From contig NZ_SJSB01000004.1 of assembly GCF_004352835.1 (NCBI RefSeq), positions 124,001-188,000 on the forward strand: a stretch of DNA of 64,000 nucleotides, written 5' to 3'. Made by a program: the position numbers and the translations under genes. The notes under the pieces were generated by a model. The model searched no databases. It saw only the letters and a program-made list of their open reading frames with translations, and had not been told where the DNA came from. The stretch's first letter is position 1. Every line of letters starts with the position of its first letter. This DNA is from Marinomonas flavescens. GTDB taxonomy: Bacteria; Pseudomonadota; Gammaproteobacteria; Pseudomonadales; Marinomonadaceae. Below are positions 55,476 to 63,573 of this stretch, one piece after another.

Positions 55476-57236
55476 ATGTGGTCAGATGCAGAGTCAAAAC
55501 TAGACTATTTGAATTTTTCAGAAATCGCTGAATCGGTAGCCGATATTATTAATACTCCAGAGCTGTTGCCAATATCTGTAGGGATATTTGGAGACTGGGG
55601 TGCTGGAAAATCAACAACATTAAAATTGATAGAGTCGGCCCTAGAAAGGCAGGGTGATAATTATATTCATATACATTTTGATGCATGGTTGTACCAAGGC
55701 TATGACGATGCAAGAGCTTCAATTTTAGAGGCAATAGCCGACTCTTTAATCAAAGAAACAGAAAATAATCAAGGTCACTTGGATAAGGCGCTATCACTTG
55801 GAAAGCGAGTTAATAAAATAAGAGCCCTTGGTGTTGCCGCGGATGTAGGTGCAGCAGCTTTCGGGGTGCCAACTTTCGGTGCTATTGGTAAGTTCTTAAA
55901 CTTTGCCAATGATACTATTTCTGATGATGAGATCGATCTAGAAGAGTCATTTACAAATGGTGCTAAAAGCTTGAAAGAAGTTCGAAAAAGCACCAAAGGT
56001 TTAATTAATGAGAAAGTAGTAAAGTCTCCTCCACAGGAAATATCAGCATTTAGAGAAGAGTACAGCCTATTATTAAGTGAAGTAGGTCGTCCATTGGTTG
56101 TATATATTGATAATTTAGATCGGTGCACGCCAATAAATGCAATACACACGTTGGAAGCTATACGTTTATTTCTATTTCTACCAAACACAGCTTTTGTTAT
56201 AGCGGCAGATGAGGACATGATTCGTTCTGCTGTAAGAGAGTACCATAAAGGTGCTACGGAAAGGCATCAAACTGACTACCTAGATAAGCTAATTCAGGTA
56301 CCTATAAAAGTACCGAAACCTGGAGCATTAGAAACAAGAGCATATCTATTCATGCTATTAGCCAAAGATCTAGGCGTAGAAGATGAGAATTTAATAGTTA
56401 TGCAAGAAGCTCTATCTACTTCTCTAAAAAATTCGTGGAAAGAAGCGCCCATTCAGGTTTCTGAATTAATATCAAAAGTCTCAATGCTAGATGACAAGCT
56501 AAAAGAAAAATTAGATAGTTCTTTGAATGTGGCTGAGCGTATAACTCCATTATTAGCAGGCTCTTCTCGAATTAGTGGTAATCCAAGGATTGTTAAGCGT
56601 TTATTGAATGTAGTTAAAATGAGGAAGCGCGTTTCAGATAGAAGATCAATGAATTTGGATGAATCATTAATCACGAAGCTAGTTATCTTTGAGCGCTGTG
56701 CAGGAAATGAAGCAACTATTGAATTATACCGACAAATCGACGAGGCTAAAGGTTTTCCTGATATTTTAAAAGACCTTGAAGATGACGACTTTGATGATGA
56801 GATTCCTGAATCTTGGAAGCATATAGAGAGCTTTTTAGATGAATGGGTGAAACTTCCTCCTCTTTTAGGTGGAGTTGATTTAAGAGCAGCTGCATATTTA
56901 AGTAGAGAAACGCTTCCATTGGGAAATGTTTCAGATGCCATTTCTACAGCAGCGAAAGATTTAATTGCACTTCTTTTGACTGTAAATACTCGTAATAGTC
57001 CGAAGGCTAAAGAAGAAATTTCTAAAACGCCTAAAGCTGACTACTTGCCTGTTATGGAAAAAATTGTTAATCATCTAAGGACCATTTCAACTTGGAACTC
57101 AATGCCTCTTGGACTTAATGGTGCAATATTGCTTTCGAGTAATGATAATGAGTGCAAAAAATACTTATTTCAGTACTTATCAAGTTTGTCAAAGCAACGG
57201 TGGATGTCACCAATTTTAAAGGAGCTTAGTCAATAA
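55476..57236 (+). CDS. qatA: QatA, KAP-family P-loop ATPase of the Qat defence system
   Basis: 586 residues. Walker A GDWGAGKST at about 39-47, Walker B VVYIDNLDRC at about 207-216, and the helical KAP insert between them; sensor-like RISGNPRIVKRLLN lies further on. KAP ATPases carry membrane helices in some members, but here a hydrophobic stretch (ALGVAADVGAAAFGVPTFGAI) is the only candidate. It is the first gene of qatA-qatB-qatC-qatD; order, sizes and overlaps match the anti-phage Qat system. Its TAA overlaps the qatB ATG. AT-rich and with codons unlike groEL, so acquired. Confidence 0.9.
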   Translation: MWSDAESKLDYLNFSEIAESVADIINTPELLPISVGIFGDWGAGKSTTLKLIESALERQGDNYIHIHFDAWLYQGYDDARASILEAIADSLIKETENNQGHLDKALSLGKRVNKIRALGVAADVGAAAFGVPTFGAIGKFLNFANDTISDDEIDLEESFTNGAKSLKEVRKSTKGLINEKVVKSPPQEISAFREEYSLLLSEVGRPLVVYIDNLDRCTPINAIHTLEAIRLFLFLPNTAFVIAADEDMIRSAVREYHKGATERHQTDYLDKLIQVPIKVPKPGALETRAYLFMLLAKDLGVEDENLIVMQEALSTSLKNSWKEAPIQVSELISKVSMLDDKLKEKLDSSLNVAERITPLLAGSSRISGNPRIVKRLLNVVKMRKRVSDRRSMNLDESLITKLVIFERCAGNEATIELYRQIDEAKGFPDILKDLEDDDFDDEIPESWKHIESFLDEWVKLPPLLGGVDLRAAAYLSRETLPLGNVSDAISTAAKDLIALLLTVNTRNSPKAKEEISKTPKADYLPVMEKIVNHLRTISTWNSMPLGLNGAILLSSNDNECKKYLFQYLSSLSKQRWMSPILKELSQ

Positions 57237-58063
57237 TGGGTACCTCAATGTCTAGTAGTGGGCCAACCGGGAAAAATCCACTAGTTCCACCGTGGGCTGA
57301 AGAAGGAGGTGAGATAGTTATTTCAGATCCTGCTTCTGACGGAGGTGATGTTGAAGTAAGTAATGGAGATGTCCAGTATGATATTCCAAAACCTGAAAAT
57401 ACAGACTCTTCATCCACTAGGTTTCAAAGTGCAAGAAGGGCTTTTGGTGATTATGCAAAGTCAGGTAGTCGAGATGATTTAAAGAGATCGCTTGGTCATT
57501 ATTCAAGAAATTCGACTGGCAAAGGTAGTGGTGCAGCAAAAAGATTAGCCAGTGGAATCACAGCTGGTAGTGGACTCTTCGGTCTTCTAAATGGCAATTC
57601 TGTACAAACTAGTTCTGGTAATTTAGCGCTACAAAGTTTATCCGGCTTAACTACAGATCAAGCAATCGACAAGATAGTAACCCACTTAACTCCAAATTCA
57701 GCTGATGCAGATGTTGTAAGAACAGCGCTTAATTTTGCATTAAGTGAAGCACTTCAAGAGTCTGAATATATCGATGATGTAGGGTTCTCTCCTGAATTAA
57801 TGGGTGAGATTTATACTTTATATATTACAGATTTGGTCTTTCAGCAAATATTAATTGATATGGGAAGGGCTTGGTTTCATGCAGAAACTGCGATCAGGCA
57901 AATAAGTATGGAGAATGAACTTAGGGAGTTAGTCAGAGTGGTTGTAGATAGTAAATTTGAGACTATATCTGGCGGTGATGTATCGACAATAACCCAAGAT
58001 CAAATTTCACAGGTCCAAGCGTCAGCTATAAGTGAAACAATATCTGAGTGGGAGCAGTTCTAA
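57236..58063 (+). CDS. qatB: QatB, defence-system protein of unknown role
   Basis: 275 residues. A glycine/serine-rich, disordered N-terminus (MGTSMSSSGPTGKNPLVPPW) that is typical for QatB is followed by a basic segment and a mostly helical C-terminal half (about 140-275). No catalytic motif is visible. It starts on the last base of the qatA stop (TAATG) and its own stop overlaps qatC (TAATG again), so the four proteins are probably made in fixed ratio. Confidence 0.88.
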   Translation: MGTSMSSSGPTGKNPLVPPWAEEGGEIVISDPASDGGDVEVSNGDVQYDIPKPENTDSSSTRFQSARRAFGDYAKSGSRDDLKRSLGHYSRNSTGKGSGAAKRLASGITAGSGLFGLLNGNSVQTSSGNLALQSLSGLTTDQAIDKIVTHLTPNSADADVVRTALNFALSEALQESEYIDDVGFSPELMGEIYTLYITDLVFQQILIDMGRAWFHAETAIRQISMENELRELVRVVVDSKFETISGGDVSTITQDQISQVQASAISETISEWEQF

Positions 58064-59394
58064 TGACAGATGTAGTCTTTCATCATAATCCAAAAAAGCT
58101 TCCTGAGTTCAGCGATGAGTGCCATCCGGTACAGTTGTATGACAAGTTTAAGTGGAATTCTTTATCATCGAGTTGTATCGCTAGGCCAGTGATTGAAAAA
58201 ATAAGAGATCTTGGTTGCAGTGTCTCAGTAGAATCATTTGATTTCTTAACCATTGCTATGGCAGTTACGGCTGCTGATACATTTGTACAAAGAGATAACT
58301 CACCAAATGCATGGGCTAGAGAGCTTAATCTACAAATTCCACTTTGCAGACCAGATAAGTGGAATGATGTATCTGCCCGCCTTGAAAAAGCGTTGGGTTT
58401 TTTGACTGGAGATATGTGGAGTTTAATTTTTACTACGGGTGGTTTAGCACCTCCAAAAATAAAGACGAGTAAGAAAGCTGCAGAGAAAAGAAGAACGTTA
58501 AAAGGGCTTGATTGTGTTTGCCTGTTTTCTGGGGGATTGGACAGTGCTGTAGGTGCGATAGATATTATTAATGGAGGTGATCGTAGGCCCTTATTAGTAA
58601 GTCACGCCTATAAAGGTGATGCGACTAAGCAAAACCAAGTAGAAAAAGTTTTAACTCAAGGGCAGTATTCTCGATTATCATTCAATGCTGATCCTCATCT
58701 AATTAATAGATTAGAAGGAAAAACAGACATTACAATGAGAGGAAGAAGTTTTAACTTCCTCGCAATGGCAGTTGTTGGAGTGTCAGCAATACAGAGAGTT
58801 AATGGTAGCCCAGCTGGAGAAATTATAATTCCTGAAAATGGCTATATCTCTTTAAACCCTCCATTGAGCAGAAGAAGGATTGGGTCATTGAGTACTAGAA
58901 CTACGCACCCATATTTCCTGACGCAGATAGTAGACTTATTAAATATAGTCGGATTCGACATCTCTATAACAAATCCTTATCACTACAAAACAAAGGGTGA
59001 AATGTTAAAGGAATGTAAGGATGAAACATCCTTGAAGAAAGCCCTTTCGCATACAGTATCCTGTAGTAACTGGCACAGAAAAGGAATTCAGTGCGGTCGA
59101 TGCGTACCTTGTGTTATTCGTAGGTCTGCAGTTCATGCTGCTGGTCTATCAAATGATGCAAATTATGATTCTGAGAAGCTACAAAATGAATTGAAAAGTG
59201 GCGATTCTAAGGATGACATCCTAGCGCTAGCCGCAGCACATATCAAACTTCAAAAAATGAAAGATCCTTCACGATGGGTTCGTGAAAGTGGACCTTTGCC
59301 TGACGCAAAGAATGAAAGAGATCCTCTTGTAGATGTATTTAGAAGAGGATTGAATGAGGTTGGGATATTCTTTAAGAAAGAAAAAGTTTTATGA
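58063..59394 (+). CDS. qatC: QatC, QueC-like PP-loop enzyme of the Qat system
   Basis: About 443 residues from ATG 58063; the frame is open from 58048 but the overlap with qatB fixes this start. The ATP-pyrophosphatase loop CLFSGGLDSAVGAID (about 155) and zinc-binding cysteines in CSNWHRKGIQCGRCVPC (about 330-348) match the QueC family, which makes 7-cyano-7-deazaguanine. The N-terminal 150 residues are extra relative to QueC. In Qat it is thought to modify protein or nucleic acid rather than to make queuosine; this is from literature on the family. No other queuosine genes are near. Confidence 0.9.
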   Translation: MTDVVFHHNPKKLPEFSDECHPVQLYDKFKWNSLSSSCIARPVIEKIRDLGCSVSVESFDFLTIAMAVTAADTFVQRDNSPNAWARELNLQIPLCRPDKWNDVSARLEKALGFLTGDMWSLIFTTGGLAPPKIKTSKKAAEKRRTLKGLDCVCLFSGGLDSAVGAIDIINGGDRRPLLVSHAYKGDATKQNQVEKVLTQGQYSRLSFNADPHLINRLEGKTDITMRGRSFNFLAMAVVGVSAIQRVNGSPAGEIIIPENGYISLNPPLSRRRIGSLSTRTTHPYFLTQIVDLLNIVGFDISITNPYHYKTKGEMLKECKDETSLKKALSHTVSCSNWHRKGIQCGRCVPCVIRRSAVHAAGLSNDANYDSEKLQNELKSGDSKDDILALAAAHIKLQKMKDPSRWVRESGPLPDAKNERDPLVDVFRRGLNEVGIFFKKEKVL

Positions 59395-60116
59395 TGGATT
59401 TGCATTGCCATATAGACCTTTATCCTGATCCGCAGGCAGTTATAGATGAATGTATTCAAAATAGATTGTATGTTTTATCTGTAACTACTACTCCAAAGGC
59501 ATGGCATGGCACCTATGCTTTGACAAGTAAGTTACCAAGATTTAATACATCTCTTGGTTTGCATCCTCAGCTTGCTCATCAAAGGCTACATGAACTTCCT
59601 TTGTTTGATTCTTTAGTTTCAGAAACTAGGTTTATTGGAGAAATTGGTTTAGATGGTACAAAAAATCATGCTCCTTACATGGAATCACAGCTTGAAGCCT
59701 TTCAGCATATTTTGAAAAAGTGCCAAGAATACGATAATAAAATCATGACTATACACACCCTATCTGCAGTGACTAGCGTGCTTGATGAGCTGGAAAAACA
59801 TCCGGGTGCAGGAGTCCCAATACTGCATTGGTTTTTAGGGACTAAAAAGGAATTGACTCGTGCAATATCTTTAGGCTGTTATTTCTCAATAGGTCCAGCA
59901 ATGACTGTTTCAAAGAGAGGAAAAAAGGTAATTGAGTGGATTCCTAGAGATAGGATATTAATAGAAACAGATGGCCCATTTGCTGCTTTAGAGGGCGTTT
60001 CACTAAAGCCAATTGATTCATATAGAGTTTGTGACTATTTGGCAGGTCAGTGGCAAACAGATCTTGATTACCTATTTAGTGTGTTAAAGACGAATCTTCG
60101 AAACGTCTTGGCGTAG
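59391..60116 (+). CDS. qatD: QatD, TatD-like hydrolase of the Qat system
   Basis: 241 residues in the TatD metal-dependent nuclease family: MDLHCHIDLYPDP (HxH), GEIGLDG (Glu), TIHTLSA (His), LHWFLG (His) and LIETDGP (Asp) supply the metal ligands. ATG overlaps the qatC stop by 4 bases. Last gene of the defence operon. Role in Qat is inferred as nuclease or phosphoesterase. Confidence 0.9.
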   Translation: MMDLHCHIDLYPDPQAVIDECIQNRLYVLSVTTTPKAWHGTYALTSKLPRFNTSLGLHPQLAHQRLHELPLFDSLVSETRFIGEIGLDGTKNHAPYMESQLEAFQHILKKCQEYDNKIMTIHTLSAVTSVLDELEKHPGAGVPILHWFLGTKKELTRAISLGCYFSIGPAMTVSKRGKKVIEWIPRDRILIETDGPFAALEGVSLKPIDSYRVCDYLAGQWQTDLDYLFSVLKTNLRNVLA

Positions 60117-60386
60117 ATGGTTTTTCACAAGAATTAAAATAGAACTTAAATCTCATACTCTATACATGTGGTGATTGAAAAATAAATTTTGAATTTTTAG
60201 TTATGTGATAGTTAATGATTCAAAACACTTACGAAGTATTTAATCGCCATTAATATATAGCATTTTCTAGCTCCTGCTCTGGTGCCTATATGTACGTACC
60301 AGTATCAAAGGTGGAGACCTCCTGAACCCGCCCCCGGGTTACTTCTACAGCATGTAGACATCTTAATTAACTTAAGGAGTCTAGAA
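60117..60386. other. Structured leader before the RadC-like gene
   Basis: No gene. Two small hairpins lie close to the next start: AACCCG-CCCC-CGGGTT (60325-60340) and CTACA-GCA-TGTAG (60344-60356), both upstream of the ribosome site AAGGAG. They could affect translation of the RadC-like gene. Confidence 0.5.
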
Positions 60387-60911
60387 ATGACTAACTCAAA
60401 CAATACTAACTACTCACTTATTAGCCTATCGGCTTTTATCAAAACTGAGGATGATAGATTCCTATTGTCTGAACCTGTTTCTGAAAATGATATGTATAAC
60501 TTGATGTTGGATATCTTAGAAAAGGAGTACTTTCGTCCGGATCAATTAACTTCACCAGAGAAAACAAAACATTTCCTACAGATCAAGCTTGGAAAGCTTG
60601 AGCATGAAGTATTTGGCATTATCTTTATGGATTCGCAGCATAAAGTGATTGCCTATGAAGAATTATTTCGAGGCACTATCGATGGTGCTGCAGTTTACCC
60701 TAGAGAAGTTCTTAAGCGCTGCTTACACCATAATGCAGCTGCGGTGATCTTTGCTCCACACCCTTCAGGTTCACCTGAGCCATCAAATGCAGATATTCAG
60801 CTTACTAAAAAGCTGAAGGAGGCATTGTCATTAATTGACATAAGAACTCTTGATCATCTAATTATAGGAGGAACCGAGAACGTAAGTATGGCTGAGCGTG
60901 GACTGCTTTAA
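60387..60911 (+). CDS. RadC-like JAB-domain protein with altered metal site
   Basis: About 174 residues from ATG 60387 with AAGGAG eight bases ahead. It is the C-terminal JAB1/MPN domain of RadC (VIAYEELFRGTIDGAAVYPREV; LDHLIIGG; SMAERGLL), without the helix-hairpin-helix half. The metal motif HNHPSG is changed to APHPSG, so the first zinc-binding His is Ala; the later Ser and Asp of PSGSPEPSNAD remain. Hydrolase activity is doubtful. RadC-like genes are common next to antirestriction genes on mobile elements, and an ardC remnant lies downstream. Confidence 0.82.
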   Translation: MTNSNNTNYSLISLSAFIKTEDDRFLLSEPVSENDMYNLMLDILEKEYFRPDQLTSPEKTKHFLQIKLGKLEHEVFGIIFMDSQHKVIAYEELFRGTIDGAAVYPREVLKRCLHHNAAAVIFAPHPSGSPEPSNADIQLTKKLKEALSLIDIRTLDHLIIGGTENVSMAERGLL

Positions 60912-61261
60912 CTTGTTTAAACCTCTATAGCATAGGGCTAATCCTCCGTGGCTCCGTCAGTTTCTAAAAACACTATTCCATCTTGAGAGTTCGTATTTCT
61001 ATTCAGTTAATCAGGAGAGCTATTTTGTGCATGGTGCATAAACGATAGACCCCTGATGACAAACGAAACACAAAAGCCGTTTCGCTCGCCCTCAGCGGTC
61101 GCAGTTTTAGGCTTTCTAATGTCGCTAGTCCTTCTACTAAATTAAAACCTTTACCGAATCAGCACTCTGCTGATCGTATCAACCTAATCAATCCTTAAAT
61201 ATTAATCAGCGTCACGGCTAACTGCTGAGGCATTGCCGTGACTGCTGTTTGGAGAATCACA
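60912..61261. other. Spacer with a leader hairpin before the ardC remnant
   Basis: 350 bases without a gene. GTCACGGC (61211) pairs with GCCGTGAC (61235), 20 bases before the ardC start. Nothing else recognised. Confidence 0.5.
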
Positions 61262-61890
61262 ATGAAAACCAACCTGCATGAAGAAATTACCAATCACATC
61301 ATTGCTGCTATGAAAGACAGTAAGGGTTGTGAAATGCCTTGGCATAAACAAGCTGCTATGCCTGTTAATGCAACGACTGATAATTGCTACAGCGGGCAAC
61401 TTATAAACAGTGGCAATCTCTTGGTGCTCAAGTCGCTAAGGGTGAGAAAGGTTCCAAGATTGTTATCTATAAACCATTGCCTAAAACTGAAGAGGATGAC
61501 GGTGATAGGGCTTATTACACTAAGGCACTGGATAAGATTGTAATGCCAGATAGAGAACTGTTTAAAGGAACTAAAACTTCTACTGAAACAGAGGCTTATT
61601 ATGCTGTGCTGCTTCATGAACTAACACACTGGACTGGTATCAAGTCTCGCCGTGATCGTGATATGTCAGGCCGCTTTGGTGAAGCTTCTTATGCAATGGA
61701 AGAGTTAGTTGCTGAGCTGGGTTCGGCTTTTGCCTGTGCCCAGCTTGGGGTGACTAATAGCCCTAGGCAAGATCATGCTGATTATATAGCTAGCTGGATC
61801 AATGTATTAGAGAAAGATCCTAAATCCGTGTTCTGGGCTTCTGCTAGAGCATCAGAAGCAGTGGCTTATCTAGATTCCGTTCAACCTTAA
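61262..61890 (+). pseudogene. Broken ArdC-type antirestriction gene
   Basis: Begins MKTNLHEEITNHIIAAMKDS, the ArdC/DUF1738 start. Near 61396-61403 the reading frame shifts: the first frame reads CYSGQLINSG, while the true continuation TYKQWQSLGAQVAKGEKGSK is in another frame. About 25 residues usual at that spot are missing, so a small deletion caused the shift. A second gap follows KPLPKTEEDD, where a long linker is absent before RAYYTKALDKI. The metalloprotease motif HELTHW is intact in the distal part. Not likely functional as a whole. Confidence 0.82.
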
Positions 61891-61901
61891 AGGAGAGTGC
61901 T

Positions 61902-62030
61902 ATGAAAACTATATCAATGACAGAGTATTTATTATTGGCTTTAAAGAGTATGGAGCTGAGAGGGCTAGCTATTTGCCTAACAGTATTCTATTTACAGAGT
62001 GATGTTGTCAGCAGTTTCCCTGCTATATAA
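61902..62030 (+). CDS. Small hypothetical protein after ardC
   Basis: 42 residues (MKTISMTEYLLLALKSMELRG then a hydrophobic end). AGGAG precedes the ATG by seven bases, and the gene begins 12 bases after the ardC stop, which favours real translation. No family recognised. It could be the start of a truncated longer protein. Confidence 0.4.
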   Translation: MKTISMTEYLLLALKSMELRGLAICLTVFYLQSDVVSSFPAI

Positions 62031-62130
62031 TGTCCGTAGTAGCACAGGTGCTAGTAGAGCTAGCTCGATGAATGTTCTATTAGGATAGTAATTTCAATCA
62101 GCTTCATTATGTGACTATTGATTTATTTTT

Positions 62131-62150
62131 AGGGGTATAATGAGGGGTAT
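62131..62150. repeat. Paired GGGGTAT arm-like repeats before core B
   Basis: AGGGGTATAATGAGGGGTAT: two copies ten bases apart, 54 bases before core B. Confidence 0.65.
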
Positions 62151-62203
62151 TTTATTTCTCCCATATACTGCAGTCCTTGTGATTAAAGGGCTTTGGGAGT
62201 ATG

Positions 62204-62220
62204 TGGGCGGCATGATGTAA
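62204..62220 (+). repeat. Attachment-site core B
   Basis: TGGGCGGCATGATGTAA: identical to core A but for one base. It looks like a second groEL 3' end (its upstream codons are different sequence). A terminator much like that of groEL follows at 62263. Confidence 0.78.
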
Positions 62221-62262
62221 TAGATTTTTAACTCTATTACTGAAGCTCTAACCATTTAAACG

Positions 62263-62296
62263 AAAGCCCGAATAGCGATATTCGGGCTTTTTTTAT
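62263..62296 (+). terminator. Terminator after core B
   Basis: AAAGCCCGAATA and TATTCGGGCTTT pair, followed by T. It keeps the AAGCCCG...CGGGCTT frame of the groEL terminator, so it may be carried groEL-flank DNA. Confidence 0.88.
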
Positions 62297-62315
62297 TTTC
62301 TATCATCAAACTTGA

Positions 62316-62340
62316 ATTATGTGCATATCATGCGCATAAT
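62316..62340. promoter_or_regulatory. Dyad operator before parDE
   Basis: ATTATGTGCAT and ATGCGCATAAT form an inverted repeat with one mismatch and a 3-base centre, ending 27 bases before the parD start. ParD-type antitoxins repress their own promoters by binding such dyads. Confidence 0.6.
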
Positions 62341-62366
62341 GTGATCAATGAATGGTTGGAGTGTTA

Positions 62367-62651
62367 ATGATGAATATTACTTTAGGCAAAGAGTTCGAAA
62401 GAAGGATCACAGAGAAAGTATCTGATGGTTTATATACTTCAGCAAGTGAAGTGATCCGTGATGGTTTGAGACTTTTATTTGAGAAAGACGCTGCTAAAAA
62501 TCAGCAACTTGAAATATTACGAGAAGAAGTCGCTAAAGGATTCGAACAGCTAGCTGCTGGCGAATCGTCAAAGCACAGTGTAATGGAAATATTTGAACAA
62601 GCTTCTCTATCAATCGCTAGCAAGTCAGCGAGCGATAATACCAATGCCTAG
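62367..62651 (+). CDS. parD: ParD-like antitoxin
   Basis: About 94 residues from ATG 62367 (ATG 62370 and 62352 also in frame; GGAG at 62357 favours 62367). Ribbon-helix-helix N-terminus (NITLGKEFERRITEKVSDGLYTSASEVIRDGLRLL) with a flexible, charged C-terminus that would wrap the toxin. Binds its own operator at 62316. Overlaps the toxin start by 8 bases. Confidence 0.88.
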   Translation: MMNITLGKEFERRITEKVSDGLYTSASEVIRDGLRLLFEKDAAKNQQLEILREEVAKGFEQLAAGESSKHSVMEIFEQASLSIASKSASDNTNA

Positions 62652-62934
62652 CTATAGGTTATCTCCTTTAGCTGAAGCCGATTTATTCAAAATAATTTCA
62701 TCAACTATTGAATCTTGGGGAAGTACACAGGCAAAGGTGTATGCTCAAACTATCGATGCTGCCTTATTGAAGTTAGCTCAATACCCTGATTTTGGTAGAG
62801 AAAGAAGCGATGTTTATGACGGCGCTAAAAGCTTTCCCGTAGAGAAGCATATTGTCTTTTATCAAATTAGTGAAAGTGGTATTGATGTTGCCCGTATTCT
62901 TCATCAGCGTATGGATCCATCAAAACACTTCTAA
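62644..62934 (+). CDS. parE: ParE-like toxin
   Basis: 96 residues from ATG 62644; the frame is open from 62593. ParE/RelE fold: YRLSPLAEADLFKI, TIESWGSTQAKVYAQTIDAALL, FPVEKHIVFYQI, ARILHQRMDP. ParE toxins poison DNA gyrase; RelE-type mRNA cleavage is less likely given the lack of the RelE catalytic residues. With ParD it forms an addiction module that stabilises the small element between cores B and C. Confidence 0.87.
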   Translation: MPSYRLSPLAEADLFKIISSTIESWGSTQAKVYAQTIDAALLKLAQYPDFGRERSDVYDGAKSFPVEKHIVFYQISESGIDVARILHQRMDPSKHF

Positions 62935-63016
62935 CCTTACTTTGGTAAGATTTTAATCACATGAAATTAAATTTTTTAATTTAAATTCAACAGGTTAAAT
63001 CCAGAAGTAAACAACT
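62935..63016. other. AT-rich end of the small element
   Basis: CTTAC-TTTG-GTAAG followed by T after parE may be a weak terminator. TGAAATTAAATT...AATTTAAATTCA is an AT-rich dyad. No gene. Confidence 0.4.
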
Positions 63017-63037
63017 AGGGGTATAAGGTGGGGTATC
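63017..63037. repeat. Paired GGGGTAT arm-like repeats before core C
   Basis: AGGGGTATAAGGTGGGGTATC: two copies 12 bases apart, 54 bases before core C, the same spacing as at core B. Confidence 0.65.
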
Positions 63038-63090
63038 ACAACAGAATCCCATTTAACTATTACAATAAAAACAGATAGATAAGTGCTGTA

Positions 63091-63107
63091 TGGGCGGCAT
63101 GATGTAG
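63091..63107 (+). repeat. Attachment-site core C
   Basis: TGGGCGGCATGATGTAG: same as core B except the last base, which gives TAG in place of TAA. Confidence 0.75.
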
Positions 63108-63265
63108 TGCGACGAGAGTCGCAGAGGTAGCTAGCCTCTCTGGGCTATAACGTCAGTAGATACTAACATTGTTGGTATCTACTTCACCACCAGAAATAAC
63201 TAGTATTAATCAAAACCCGATGTTCGGGCGTTAAACCCCGAGCATCGGACTCTCTAATTGAGAGT
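63108..63265. other. Array of five adjacent hairpins
   Basis: Immediately after core C: TGCGAC-GAGA-GTCGCA (GNRA-type tetraloop); AGAGG-TAGCTAG-CCTCT; a 13-bp stem 63155-63167 with 63171-63183; CCGATGTTCGGG with CCCGAGCATCGG (63217-63228, 63237-63248); ACTCTC-TAATT-GAGAGT (63249-63265). No reading frame spans it. It looks like a structured RNA or a recombination-related region; I do not recognise the family. Confidence 0.5.
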
Positions 63266-63268
63266 ATT

Positions 63269-63415
63269 ATGCTTGGGCGTATATCGCCTATTGAAATTCA
63301 AGTTCGCAAAGTGAACCCGAACTTATTAAGACAACTGCAGGCTAATCAGCCGAGTTATTTTTATAAGTGTGAGCCTCGATTCTATCGATACTCATTCATT
63401 TCAAAGACATGCTGA
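63269..63415 (+). CDS. Short hypothetical frame, doubtful
   Basis: 48 codons (MLGRISPIEIQVRKVNPNLL and onward). It begins just after the last hairpin; no ribosome site. Basic and Tyr-rich, no family recognised. Confidence 0.22.
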   Translation: MLGRISPIEIQVRKVNPNLLRQLQANQPSYFYKCEPRFYRYSFISKTC

Positions 63416-63514
63416 AATTTATCCGCTATTAAATGGGATTTATTGAGGCAGGTATCATCGTGTGTTTTAAATACTCAGTCAGCTACCGATGTGCGTAAGC
63501 TGATACTTCTCATT

Positions 63515-63542
63515 GTCTCACCTGTTATGCAGGTAGCGAGAC
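63515..63542. other. Hairpin upstream of the intron
   Basis: GTCTC-ACCTG-TTATG-CAGGT-AGC-GAGAC: ten pairs with one 3-base bulge, 31 bases before the intron start. Group IIC introns insert after such stems, but usually within a few bases, so the link is uncertain. Confidence 0.45.
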
Positions 63543-63573
63543 CTAATATTCAGCTATTAGTAGCCTAGGGATA

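Noticed and set aside
58063-59394. QueC for queuosine synthesis
   Set aside because: The protein has a long extra N-terminus, is translationally coupled to KAP ATPase and TatD-like genes and has no other queuosine gene nearby, which fits QatC.
63190-63573. Retron or other reverse-transcriptase RNA upstream of the intron
   Set aside because: No reverse-transcriptase gene is visible here and the downstream sequence fits a group II intron better.
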